Below, piece after piece: positions 9,123-17,038 of a stretch of DNA of 64,000 bases. The stretch's first letter is position 1. Each line of letters opens with the position of its first letter. The notes beneath the pieces were generated by a model. It was given only the letters and a program-made list of their open reading frames with translations, made no database searches and was not told the origin of the DNA. This DNA is from Planctomycetota bacterium (lineage in GTDB: Bacteria > Planctomycetota > UBA1135 > JADKAF01): the NCBI GenBank assembly GCA_016793245.1, contig JAEUHW010000353.1, forward strand, positions 1 to 64,000, read 5' to 3'. The position numbers and the translations under genes were made by a program.

Positions 9123-9262
9123 CTCAGAGAGTGAGCAAGAATTGCTCACGAACGGGCTGCAGCGCTGTCAGGCGCTGCGCCAGCAGGCATCGCTGCAGCG
9201 CTGTCAGGCGCTGCGCCAAGAAACAGCAGAGGCTGTAGCATCGATTTCGGCTCAGCCTCTCA
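9123..9262 (-). repeat. Modular stop-codon hairpin repeat, copy A
   Basis: Read on the minus strand this element begins in the kinase stop codon (TGAGAGGCTGAG) and ends in ACTCTCTGAG. It contains a leading hairpin (GAGGCTG with CAGCCTC), two TGAC-loop hairpins (stem GCAGCGC/GCGCTGC) exactly 36 bp apart, and a closing hairpin GTGAGCAA-TTC-TTGCTCAC. The same modules recur at 22249, 44412, 50334 and 61282, and a variant at 30408. Confidence 0.85.
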
Positions 9263-12067
9263 GTCGCGGCCGCGCTCCGCGTCGAGCATCTCGGCGAGCT
9301 CGCCGAGCAGCGTGCGGCGCTGCTCGAGCTCGCGCAGCGGCTCGCCCGGCCAGGCGCGCTCGGATCGCCACGACGCGAGCTCCGCGCCTTCCACGAGACG
9401 CTCGAGAAGCTGCATGACTCGAACGCGCAGATTCGGATCGCTGTTGGACAGTGCCGCGGCGTAGGCCTCTCGCTCGGCAGCGAGCCAGAGCCGAGCCATC
9501 GCGCGGGCCTCCGCACGTCCGGCGTCGTCGGGGGCGTTCTCGATCGGGCTTGCACTCGCGATGGCGATCGCGAGGTGTGCGGCTTCCATGCGGTGCCCGG
9601 CGTCCAGGTCCGTCCCGAGCTCGGGCTCGCGGGCGAACGCGCGTTGGAAGAGCTGCAGCGCGAGGGCCGGGCGCTCCGTCACCGCGGCGAACTTGGCGAG
9701 CTCGAGCAGATCGAGACCGCTCGCCGAGGCGCCGGCCTCGTCGGAGATCGTGGCCAGGCGTCGCTCGAGAAAGTGCATGCGCGCGTAGACCGCACCCACG
9801 CGCCGCAGCTCGTCGGCGCTCGCGTCGTTGGCCAGCACACCGCGCAAGCCTCGATCGAGGAAACGCGCGGCCTCGGCATATTCGCCGAGCCCGACGAGCG
9901 CCGCCGCGAAGACGTGATGGGCCTTGGCGTTCGCGGGCTCTCGCTGCAGCACTTCCTCGGCTTCTTCACGCGCCTCCTCGAAGCGTCGCACCCGGAAGAG
10001 CGCCTGCGCCAGGTCGAGGCGCGCGTGCGTCGCGTCGGGGGTGAGCTCGACCGCGCGGCGCCAGTAATCGGTCGCCTCTTCCAGCCGACCCCGTTCGGAC
10101 AGGGCTACGGCGATGTTCACGTAGGCGGCGTGCTCCTTCGGACGCAACGCGAGCGCTGCGCGGTGATACTCGATCGCCTCGTCATCGTTCCCCAGCATCT
10201 CCGCGAAGGTGAAGTTCACCCAGTAGTCATCGGCGTGCTGCTTCTGCACGCGGCGCAAGAATCCGGTCCCGTCACCGCCAGCGTCGTGCAGCAAGCCGGC
10301 GAGCACGAGCAGCAGAGGCACCGGCTGCGTCGCGCACGAGGGATCCGCCGCGAGCGCCTCGAGCCTCGCCCGTTCGCTCCAACCCGCGGGGTCGCGCAGG
10401 CGATCGCGCCAGGGCTCGGGATCGACGCAGCGCGCGATGGCGAGCAGGCGGGCAAGTCTCGAGCGATCGCGGATGCAGAGCATCCAGTCATCCAGGGCTT
10501 CGATCAGCGCTCGGCGGGCAGCGCTCGTGGCGATCCTGGCGGCGATCTCGGTGGGGGCGTCCTCGAGCGAGCCGAGACCCGCCTCCCGCAGGGTCTGCTC
10601 GTAGGCGCGATCGGTCTTCTCGTCGAAGCGATCGAGGCGCGGCGAATGACCGCGCGCGAGGCGCAAGCTCGAGAGGCGTTCTTCGAGCACGAGGTCCGCG
10701 TGCAAGCGCTCCCGTCGCGCCTGCAGCGGTGAAGCGGAGGCCAGCTTTACCTGTGCGAGGATCGCCCGCGCTTCCGACAAGCGCCCCGAGCGCTGGAGCT
10801 CGCGCACGGCATCGAGGCGCGCGACCTCCGAGGCGAGCGTCCGGTCGCGCTCGCGGGCCGCGGACCATTCGCGGAGCCCGAGGGTCGCGAGCAGCGTCAG
10901 GGTCACGAGCGCGCTGAGGACCAAGACCGCGCCCAGGCGATGACGGCGAGCCCAGCGCATCGCGCGCTCACCGAGCCCGAGGGCGCGCGCGCGGATCGGC
11001 TGTCCGTCGCGGAAACGCCGCAGGTCGTCGGCGAGCTCGCGCGCCGACGCGTAGCGTCGGAGCGGGTCTTTCTCGAGGCACTTCAAGCAGATGATGTCGA
11101 GATCGCGCGACACTTCCGGGCGGGATCGCGAGGGCCGCTCCGGCTCGACTTCCAGCGCGAGGCGCAAGGTCTCCGTCGGCGTCGTGCCGCGAAACGGCGG
11201 TCGCCCCGTGAGCAGCTCGTGGAGCACGGCACCCAAGGCGTAGATGTCGACGCTTGGCGCCGCAGCGCCCGCCACGCCACGAGACTGCTCCGGCGCCATG
11301 TAGCTCGGCGTGCCCAACGGCGCGCCGCTGCGCGTCAGGCGCTCGTCTTCGTCGAGGAGCCTCGCGAGCCCGAAGTCGGTGATCTTTGGCACGCCTTCGC
11401 GATCGAGCAGGACGTTCGCAGGCTTCAGGTCGCGATGCACGATGCCGTGCTCGTGCGCCAACTGCACCGCATCGGCCAAGGCGATGGCGATCTCGACAGC
11501 TCGTTCGACGCTCGGCAGCTCACGGGCGAGTTGCTGTGCCAGGCTGCCTCCCTCCACGAGCTCCATCGTGAAGTACGGCGCGCCTTCGCAATCGCCGATG
11601 TCGAAGATCGGAACGACGTGCGGGTGGCGCAGGCGCGCCGCGGCCTCGGCCTCGCGATGGAAGCGCGTCGCAGCTTCCGCTCCGGCGCGTGTCCCCGCCA
11701 GCAGCATCTTCAGCGCGACATCGCGGCCGAGCTTCTCGTGGCGCGCCGCGTACACGATGCCCATGCCGCCGCTGCCGAGCACCGCGCGGACAGCGTAGCC
11801 CTCGATCCGCGGTAGGCGCTGATCCTCCTGGCTCGTCGCGAAGAGCTCGTCGAGCTCGGTCTCGATCGCGCGGAGCTCGCGCCAGCGCGCGCGCACGGCG
11901 TCGAGATGCTCGGGCTCGAGGCGGCAGAGCTCCTCTGGCGATGCGCCGCTCTCGAGCATCTCCAGGACGAGGGCCTCGACGCGGGAGCGTTCCGAAAGAG
12001 CGCGTCCCTCCACCGGTCGTGGCTCCGAAGCTCGTTGCGCGTCGATTGCAGCATCTCGCTCACTCAT
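9260..12067 (-). CDS. Serine/threonine protein kinase with TPR region
   Basis: A 935-residue Pkn-type receptor kinase. The kinase domain covers about residues 86-360: glycine loop GSGGMGIVYAA, Lys in VALKMLL, catalytic loop HRDLKPANVLL, DFGLARLL and SYMAPEQS. A single membrane helix follows (LGAVLVLSALVTLTLLATLGL). The C-terminal half is alpha-helical with TPR-like repeats (for example LRPKEHAAYVNIAVALSERG and ARLDLAQALFRVRRFEEA). Thus the kinase is cytoplasmic, with the TPR half predicted on the other side of the membrane. It follows an ECF sigma gene by 80 bp on the same strand, an arrangement common in planctomycetes that links sigma activity to kinase signalling. Its stop codon is the first triplet of repeat copy A. 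Confidence 0.9.
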   Translation of the reverse strand: MSERDAAIDAQRASEPRPVEGRALSERSRVEALVLEMLESGASPEELCRLEPEHLDAVRARWRELRAIETELDELFATSQEDQRLPRIEGYAVRAVLGSGGMGIVYAARHEKLGRDVALKMLLAGTRAGAEAATRFHREAEAAARLRHPHVVPIFDIGDCEGAPYFTMELVEGGSLAQQLARELPSVERAVEIAIALADAVQLAHEHGIVHRDLKPANVLLDREGVPKITDFGLARLLDEDERLTRSGAPLGTPSYMAPEQSRGVAGAAAPSVDIYALGAVLHELLTGRPPFRGTTPTETLRLALEVEPERPSRSRPEVSRDLDIICLKCLEKDPLRRYASARELADDLRRFRDGQPIRARALGLGERAMRWARRHRLGAVLVLSALVTLTLLATLGLREWSAARERDRTLASEVARLDAVRELQRSGRLSEARAILAQVKLASASPLQARRERLHADLVLEERLSSLRLARGHSPRLDRFDEKTDRAYEQTLREAGLGSLEDAPTEIAARIATSAARRALIEALDDWMLCIRDRSRLARLLAIARCVDPEPWRDRLRDPAGWSERARLEALAADPSCATQPVPLLLVLAGLLHDAGGDGTGFLRRVQKQHADDYWVNFTFAEMLGNDDEAIEYHRAALALRPKEHAAYVNIAVALSERGRLEEATDYWRRAVELTPDATHARLDLAQALFRVRRFEEAREEAEEVLQREPANAKAHHVFAAALVGLGEYAEAARFLDRGLRGVLANDASADELRRVGAVYARMHFLERRLATISDEAGASASGLDLLELAKFAAVTERPALALQLFQRAFAREPELGTDLDAGHRMEAAHLAIAIASASPIENAPDDAGRAEARAMARLWLAAEREAYAAALSNSDPNLRVRVMQLLERLVEGAELASWRSERAWPGEPLRELEQRRTLLGELAEMLDAERGRD

Positions 12068-12147
12068 GGGTGAGAGCTACTCCGGGGAGAGTGCCGTGGC
12101 GAAGGTGCAGGGCTGAGACGATTCTCCACATCGTGCTTCGCCGCGCG

Positions 12148-12777
12148 TCAGGAGTCGTGCGTCGCTCCCTCGAGGCCGCGTGGAGAAGTGCCCAGCGCGT
12201 CGGCGAGCAAGCAGAGGCTGCGGTTCAGGCGGCGCTGGACGGTCTTCGTGGCGACGCCGAGGATCGCGGCGGTCTCCGCGTGGGTCAGGCCCTGGAGGCG
12301 CACGAGGCCGAAGACCTCTCGCTCCTCTTCCGGCAGCCCGTCGATCGCCGCCAAGACCTGGGTGGTGCGCGCGCCGGTGCCCGTCTCCGACGGCGCGGAC
12401 GCCGCTGCCGGCATGTCCACGAGCTCGAACTCCTGCGGGCGCTGATCCAATCGTCGCGCCCACTCGTTCAGCTCCCAGCGCATGTGCTGATTCGCCAGAG
12501 CGAAGAACTGTCGCACCGTCTCCGGACGCGCGGCTCGCAGCGCCTTCATCAGACGCTCGACCACGGCGCTCAGCATCTCGTCGACCTCGAGGCGGAGCGG
12601 AGGGCGCATCAAGCGCGGATACCGGCGTCGGAGGATCGTGGCGCAGAGCGCGCGCAGGCGTTGCGCGGCGTCCGCGAGCAGCTCGCGGATGATCGGCGCG
12701 GCGGAAGCTTCTCCCGCGTGTTGCCGGAGCTCGTCGAGGTAGCTCTGGACGGCGGCGCTCGTCTGCGAGGTGCGCAT
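12148..12777 (-). CDS. ECF-type RNA polymerase sigma factor
   Basis: Alternative sigma factor of 209 residues. Region 2 lies around LRLEVDEMLSAVVERLMKAL and NQHMRWELNEWARRLD; region 4 is the helix-turn-helix LPEEEREVFGLVRLQGLTHA followed by ILGVATKTVQRRLNRSL. This is the planctomycete-style group commonly encoded beside Pkn kinases. No anti-sigma factor gene is adjacent, so control through the downstream kinase is plausible but inferred. The ATG at 12777 has no strong Shine-Dalgarno. Confidence 0.85.
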   Translation of the reverse strand: MRTSQTSAAVQSYLDELRQHAGEASAAPIIRELLADAAQRLRALCATILRRRYPRLMRPPLRLEVDEMLSAVVERLMKALRAARPETVRQFFALANQHMRWELNEWARRLDQRPQEFELVDMPAAASAPSETGTGARTTQVLAAIDGLPEEEREVFGLVRLQGLTHAETAAILGVATKTVQRRLNRSLCLLADALGTSPRGLEGATHDS

Positions 12778-12999
12778 GAGCCGCGAGTATCACCTCGAGA
12801 GGCGCGACGGCCAACGCGCGCGCCGGCTTTCCGCGCGGAGGCCGCTCCTCGGCGCGCGGCGGGCTCGGGCCATGCTCCGCAGTCGAGCCGGAGAGGCGGA
12901 CTCCTGGCGTTCCCTACACCACCGAGCAGCACGGGAAGGGCAACGAGCACCTGCATCGGTAGTCCTGGCATGCGGAGGACCGCTCCGCGCAGCGCTCGA

Positions 13000-13866
13000 T
13001 CAGGTACAGGTGACGAAGCTCGCGATCATCTGCGCGGCCAGCTCCGGATACTGATGCTGGGGGCCATGGCCACAATCGGGATAGGTGACGACGAACAGCG
13101 TCGGCCAGAGATCGTTCAGCGCATACCAGTTCTCGACGGGAAACATGATGTCGTGATCTCCACAGAGGGCCAGCACGGGGATGCTCGTCGTGCGGAAGAA
13201 CGCGGAGAGAGCACCCTCGGGATCCGGGAACGGCGAGGAGGGATCGCTCGATGCGGCCAACGAGCTCAGGAACACGTCGGGCGGCGTGATGCGGTCTTTC
13301 ACGCCGCTGCGGGAGGCGATGCGCGCGAGAGAGTCATCCGCGAGGCGGCGGCTGCGGCTCGAGCTCGGCTCGAAGAAGAGGACGTACTCGTCTTCCACGG
13401 AGTAGACCGGCTTGGTCGCCGCTTCGAAGAACAGCGGCTCGAACGGCTTGATCATGGGGCCGGGAGGCATGGTGGCGATCGCCAAGACATGGCTCACCTT
13501 CTGCGGATGCATGGCCGCGTACACCATGGCCGCGAAGCCACCCAGCGACCAACCTCCGAGGATCACCTTCTCGAGGCCCAAGGCCTCGACCAGGTCGTGA
13601 ACGTCCTTGGCCATCGCGGCCTTGGCATAGCTGGGCGTTCCCGTGGAGAGCCCCAGTCCAGAGTAGTCGAACACGGTCACCGTGAAGCTCTGCGCCAGCG
13701 TATCGAGGAACAGCGGATCCCACAGGTCCAACGTGCCACGAAAGCGCATGCAGAGCACGAGATCCGGGCCCTCGCCGAACCGGCGATAGGCGAGCTCGCG
13801 TCCATCGATCTTGGCGCTTCGATTCGGCGCCGTGAGCGCAGAGAACTTGGATTCGGTCTTGGTCAT
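13000..13866 (-). CDS. Alpha/beta hydrolase
   Basis: A 288-residue alpha/beta hydrolase with nucleophile Ser in LGGWSLGGFAAM, acid Asp in VLALCGDHDIMFP and His in YPDCGHGPQHQ. No signal peptide. I used the ATG at 13866, preceded by GAAAGGGTG, rather than an upstream GTG at 13908 that adds 14 unlikely residues. Substrate cannot be deduced; motif spacing fits general esterase/lactonase-like members. It is separated from the sigma factor gene by about 220 bp in which I see no gene, and stands alone on its strand. Confidence 0.83.
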   Translation of the reverse strand: MTKTESKFSALTAPNRSAKIDGRELAYRRFGEGPDLVLCMRFRGTLDLWDPLFLDTLAQSFTVTVFDYSGLGLSTGTPSYAKAAMAKDVHDLVEALGLEKVILGGWSLGGFAAMVYAAMHPQKVSHVLAIATMPPGPMIKPFEPLFFEAATKPVYSVEDEYVLFFEPSSSRSRRLADDSLARIASRSGVKDRITPPDVFLSSLAASSDPSSPFPDPEGALSAFFRTTSIPVLALCGDHDIMFPVENWYALNDLWPTLFVVTYPDCGHGPQHQYPELAAQMIASFVTCT

Positions 13867-13992
13867 GAGGGCACCCTTTCCATGGTGGGCGGCGTCGAGC
13901 GAAGGCACGCGCAGTGCGGGCGAGAGAGGATGCCTGGTCAGGCAGGCCCCTTTTCGGCCGGAGGTCGCTGCAGGTGCTGACCTTCGTACTGA

Positions 13993-14130
13993 GCGTGGGG
14001 AGGTGGACAGGGTCTCCCGCTGCTGCGCCGCTCTCTTCGCTACGCATTCACGCTACAGGCGCTGGTCTTCGATCCGGGCACGACGAGCGGGCTCGCGACG
14101 TCACGGGGGATCAACGCGCGGAGGCGCTGA
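13993..14130 (+). pseudogene. Remnant of a secreted propeller-type gene, C-terminal end only
   Basis: The frame ending at TGA 14128-14130 encodes FTLQALVFDPGTTSGLATSR, which matches the end of the propeller gene at 3764-5458 (FALQALVFDAGTASGLATTR), including the closing RGI..R.R and a stop in the same place. Only about 30 codons align clearly; further upstream an LPLL segment may still correspond. There is no start codon or signal peptide, so this is the tail of a lost paralogue rather than a gene. Confidence 0.7.
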
Positions 14131-14138
14131 GGATCGCT

Positions 14139-14175
14139 GTCGATCAAATAGGGGTCTGACCCCTATTTGATCGAC
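14139..14175. repeat. Perfect 17-bp palindrome with GGGGTCTGACCCC core
   Basis: GTCGATCAAATAGGGGT pairs perfectly with ACCCCTATTTGATCGAC around a CTG loop. It starts nine bases after the remnant's stop codon and is AT-rich compared with its surroundings, which suggests a foreign or mobile short palindrome (REP-like) rather than a native terminator. Confidence 0.75.
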
Positions 14176-14187
14176 GGCGAGGATTCG

Positions 14188-14263
14188 CGGGCTTCGCCCG
14201 TTAGCCGGTCGGCCGGCACGCTTGAAGTGCAATCCCGTTGCACCTTGGCTCCCTACATAGGGA
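14188..14263. repeat. Cluster of three further short palindromes before rsmE 3' end
   Basis: Three small hairpins follow in series: CGGGC-TTC-GCCCG (14188-14200), GTGCAA-TCCCG-TTGCAC (14227-14243) and TCCCTA-CA-TAGGGA (14250-14263). They end five bases before the rsmE stop codon. They could terminate rsmE transcription or be parts of a decayed mobile element. Confidence 0.5.
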
Positions 14264-14267
14264 CCGA

Positions 14268-15017
14268 TCACCCGCGCTCTGCGTTCGTCCGCCCGCTGGC
14301 GCGCGCGAGCGAGAGCTGCCCCCAAGCCGCCGCGAGCGCCGCTTCCACGCGCAGCGGATGCGGGCCGAGCGAGCAGCGCGCGAAGCCGCGCTGGGCGAGC
14401 TGCTCGAGCTCGTAGTCGATCCAGCCGCCTTCGGGCCCGAGCGCCAACGTGTAAGGCTCGTCGGCGAGCGCGCGGCTCGGGCCGAGCTGCTCGCCGGGGT
14501 GGGCCAGATAGCGCGAACCCGGCGGCGCCCACGCCTCGAGCTCGTCCTCGACGAAGGGGCGGAAGAGCGGGAAGAGCCGAACCTCCGGCAAGTGCGTGCG
14601 GCGGCCTTGCTCGAGTCCCAGCAGGAGCTGCTCCCGCAGCTCCTCGGCGCGCAGAGCCTGCGCGCCGAGGTGGCTCTTCTCGACGCGCCAGGAGCGCACG
14701 AGCGCGATCTTGCCGAAGCCCATCGCCGCGGCGTCCTCCAGCACGCGCTTCAGGACCTTCGGACGCGGCACGGCGAGGAGGAGCGCGTCGCGCGGCACGG
14801 GCGGCGCCTCGTTCTCGAAGCGCGCGCGGAGGAGCACGCCGCCCGCGGCGTCGCTCAGCACCTCCGCGTGGCCGAGAGCTCCGCCGAGGAGGCCCGCGCG
14901 CACGATGGAGCCGACTTGCACGCGCAGCACGGTGCGCAGGTGATGGGCGCGGCGGTCGCGGAGCTCGACCTCGCCGGCGTGGGAGAGCTCTTCGGGGCGG
15001 AGGAGGAGGAGGTTCAT
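14268..15017 (-). CDS. rsmE: 16S rRNA (uracil1498-N3)-methyltransferase RsmE
   Basis: SPOUT-class methyltransferase of 249 residues that methylates N3 of U1498 in 16S rRNA using S-adenosylmethionine. The N-terminal PUA-like part begins NLLLLRPEELSHAGEVEL and contains DRRAHHLRTVLRVQVG; the SPOUT knot motif is TLALGPEGGWIDYE, followed by SLGPHPLRVEAALAAA. The ATG at 15017 places the protein at the family's usual length; longer in-frame extensions to 15161 look non-coding. It is divergent from the FKBP gene. Confidence 0.9.
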   Translation of the reverse strand: MNLLLLRPEELSHAGEVELRDRRAHHLRTVLRVQVGSIVRAGLLGGALGHAEVLSDAAGGVLLRARFENEAPPVPRDALLLAVPRPKVLKRVLEDAAAMGFGKIALVRSWRVEKSHLGAQALRAEELREQLLLGLEQGRRTHLPEVRLFPLFRPFVEDELEAWAPPGSRYLAHPGEQLGPSRALADEPYTLALGPEGGWIDYELEQLAQRGFARCSLGPHPLRVEAALAAAWGQLSLARASGRTNAERG

Positions 15018-15129
15018 CGCGGATCCGCGGGGTGCTGGCCCGAAGCTACCAAGCTCGCTAGCATCGCGCCTTCCGCCGCCGCGCTTCGCGGCGCCCTCCC
15101 TTCCCTCGCGATCGCCGAGGTCTGCTCGC

Positions 15130-16314
15130 GTGTCCCTCCTCCTCTCCGCTCTCTGCCTCACCTTGATCCAGGATCCGATGCCGAATCAGGACCCGCCGAT
15201 CCCGGCCGACACCGAGATCCAGACGACGGCCTCGGGCCTCAAGTACTCGGTGCTCAGCGCCGGCGAAGCGGGCGGCGCTCGCCCGAGCCTGGGCTCGAGC
15301 GTGAAGGTGCACTACACCGGCTGGCTCACCGACGGCAAGGTCTTCGACTCGAGCCGGAAGAGCGGCGCGCCCGCGGAGTTCCGCCTCGGCCAGGTGATCG
15401 AGGGCTGGAACGAAGGCGTCGCGCTGATGACCAAGGGCGCGCGCTTCAAGTTCACCATCCCGTACGAGCTCGCGTACGGCGAAGCGGGCAGCCCGCCGGT
15501 GATCCCCGCGAAGGCGACCCTGATCTTCGACATCGAGCTGCTCGAGTTCACGCCGGCGCCGGTGCTGCCGACCTTCCAGAAGCTCGACGACGCGAAGGCG
15601 CAGAAGACCGAGTCGGGGCTGCGCTACCAGTTCTTGAGCGAAGGCGAGGGCAATCCGCCGAGCGCGCAAGAAGAGTGGTCGATGTCCTACGCGTACTGGG
15701 ACACCAACGGCAAGCTCATCGAGTGCGATGCACTCGCCGGCCAGAAGATCGAGGCCTCGTGCGCCGCGATGCGCTTCGAGTTCCTGAAGCAGGGACCGCT
15801 GCTCATGAAGCCGGGCGCGGTCTGCCTCTTCGAGGTCCCGCCGGCGCAGCTCTTCGGCGAGCGCGACACGGGCAAGCTCCCTCCGAACTCGACCACGATC
15901 TGGCGCTTGGAGCTCCATCAGGTCTTCCGTCCGCTGCCGGTCCCGGCCTACACGCCGATCGATCCCGCGCAGACGACGACCACCGCGAGCGGCTTGAAGA
16001 TCCAGATCCTGAAGGAAGGCCGCCCGGACGGTAAGAAGGCCAAGATGGGCGAGCAGGTGACCTGCCATTACGCGGGCTGGCTCACCGACGGCGCGCTCTT
16101 CGATTCCTCGCTCGGCCGCGGCCGCCCCTCGTCGTTCCGTCTCGGCCAGGTGATCCCGGGCTGGAACGAAGGCCTGCAACTCGTGAGCGAAGGTGCCAAG
16201 GTCCGCCTGCACATCCCGTGGAACCTGGCCTACGGCGAGTTCGGTCGTCCGCCGAAGATCCCGGCGAAGGCGGACCTCGTGTTCGAGATCGAGCTGATCT
16301 CGGTCGACGGCTAG
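15130..16314 (+). CDS. Triple-domain FKBP-type peptidyl-prolyl isomerase, exported
   Basis: A 394-residue protein that should catalyse cis-trans isomerisation of X-Pro bonds outside the cytoplasm. A short hydrophobic N-terminus (SLLLSALCLTLIQ) serves as signal. Domain 1 (about 30-140) and domain 3 (about 285-394) are canonical: VKVHYTGWLTDGKVFDSS, FRLGQVIEGWNEG and LAYGEAGSPPVIPAKATLIF in the first, with close matches in the last. The middle domain (about 150-270) keeps the spacing but has lost key positions (MSYAYWDTNGKLIECD; PPAQLFGERDTGKLPPN), so it is probably a non-catalytic chaperone-like module. Start is GTG at 15130. A strong hairpin follows the stop. Confidence 0.9.
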   Translation: MSLLLSALCLTLIQDPMPNQDPPIPADTEIQTTASGLKYSVLSAGEAGGARPSLGSSVKVHYTGWLTDGKVFDSSRKSGAPAEFRLGQVIEGWNEGVALMTKGARFKFTIPYELAYGEAGSPPVIPAKATLIFDIELLEFTPAPVLPTFQKLDDAKAQKTESGLRYQFLSEGEGNPPSAQEEWSMSYAYWDTNGKLIECDALAGQKIEASCAAMRFEFLKQGPLLMKPGAVCLFEVPPAQLFGERDTGKLPPNSTTIWRLELHQVFRPLPVPAYTPIDPAQTTTTASGLKIQILKEGRPDGKKAKMGEQVTCHYAGWLTDGALFDSSLGRGRPSSFRLGQVIPGWNEGLQLVSEGAKVRLHIPWNLAYGEFGRPPKIPAKADLVFEIELISVDG

Positions 16315-16337
16315 CTCGCTCCGAGCTCTCCGCACGA

Positions 16338-16364
16338 GCGCCGCGCAGCGTTGCTGCGCGGGCG
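16338..16364 (+). terminator. Hairpin after the FKBP gene
   Basis: GCGCC-GCGCAGC-GTT-GCTGCGC-GGGCGC folds into a 12-bp stem with a single bulged G and a 3-nt loop, 24 bp after the stop codon; TTCTCG follows. It is a likely transcript end. Confidence 0.6.
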
Positions 16365-16511
16365 CTTCTCGTCGCAGCGCGTTCCCGGTGATCGATCGGG
16401 GCGCGCTGCTCGTGTTGTCGTTGTCGGTGCGGATAATCGTGCAGGCGCGCGATGAGCCGCAGCCTGGCACTTTCCTGCAGAACGCGCGGAGGCGTTCGTC
16501 GCGCTGAAGTC

Positions 16512-16949
16512 GTGTTCGAGATCGTTCACACCGTCACCGACTACTACGATGGGCCTCGAGCCGGCATCGCTGAGCTCGAGGGGGGTCCGCATTTCTATCA
16601 GGCTGTGTGGGCTGTCGATGGCGACGACGATGACGACCCTAATGCTGGCACCTATCTCCTGACGCCCATCGATCGTGAGACGCTGGCTCTGGCGCTCGAA
16701 GATGGGGAGATCTGGGCGCGCTGGGTGGAAGCGTTCGAGCGCGGGGAAGCCGAGATCGCCTCGCATCCGGCGCTACCTGCCGATCGCGAGCGACACGACG
16801 AGCTGCAGAAGCTCCTCGGCGATCGACTGCGGATCGATCCGGCGAACGTCGTTCGACGTCGCGCGGAGTTCCGCCGGCGAGCGGGTGCGCCTGCTCGATG
16901 TCTCCATGGAGCTCGTGTGCTCGAAGTCCGGTGGAGCGCTCCCGCGTAG
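16512..16949 (+). CDS. Conserved hypothetical protein
   Basis: Small acidic protein (145 residues from GTG 16512) opening with VFEIVHTVTDYYDGPRAGIA and continuing with PHFYQAVWAVDGDDDDDP and EIWARWVEAFERGEAE. I recall similar uncharacterised proteins in several bacterial phyla but know no function. Start is uncertain: an in-frame ATG at 16452 would add 20 residues of non-coding character, and neither has a convincing ribosome site. The last 40 residues are Arg/Ala-rich and could be an artefact of an unnoticed earlier end. Confidence 0.5.
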   Translation: MFEIVHTVTDYYDGPRAGIAELEGGPHFYQAVWAVDGDDDDDPNAGTYLLTPIDRETLALALEDGEIWARWVEAFERGEAEIASHPALPADRERHDELQKLLGDRLRIDPANVVRRRAEFRRRAGAPARCLHGARVLEVRWSAPA

Positions 16950-17038
16950 GGCTCTTCGACGGCGCGGAGCGAAAACGATGTGAGCATCGCCATGACCGCG
17001 CGTTCTCGATCGGCGCGGGATGGTCCCGCGCGCGCAGG

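Noticed and set aside
12778-12999. Small plus-strand ORF upstream of the ECF sigma gene
   Set aside because: No ribosome site, motif or natural composition; the interval is better read as promoter region.
14176-14267. Integron attC-like site near the palindrome cluster
   Set aside because: The GTTAGCC at 14200 does not fit the GTTRRRY core and no integrase gene or cassette array is present.
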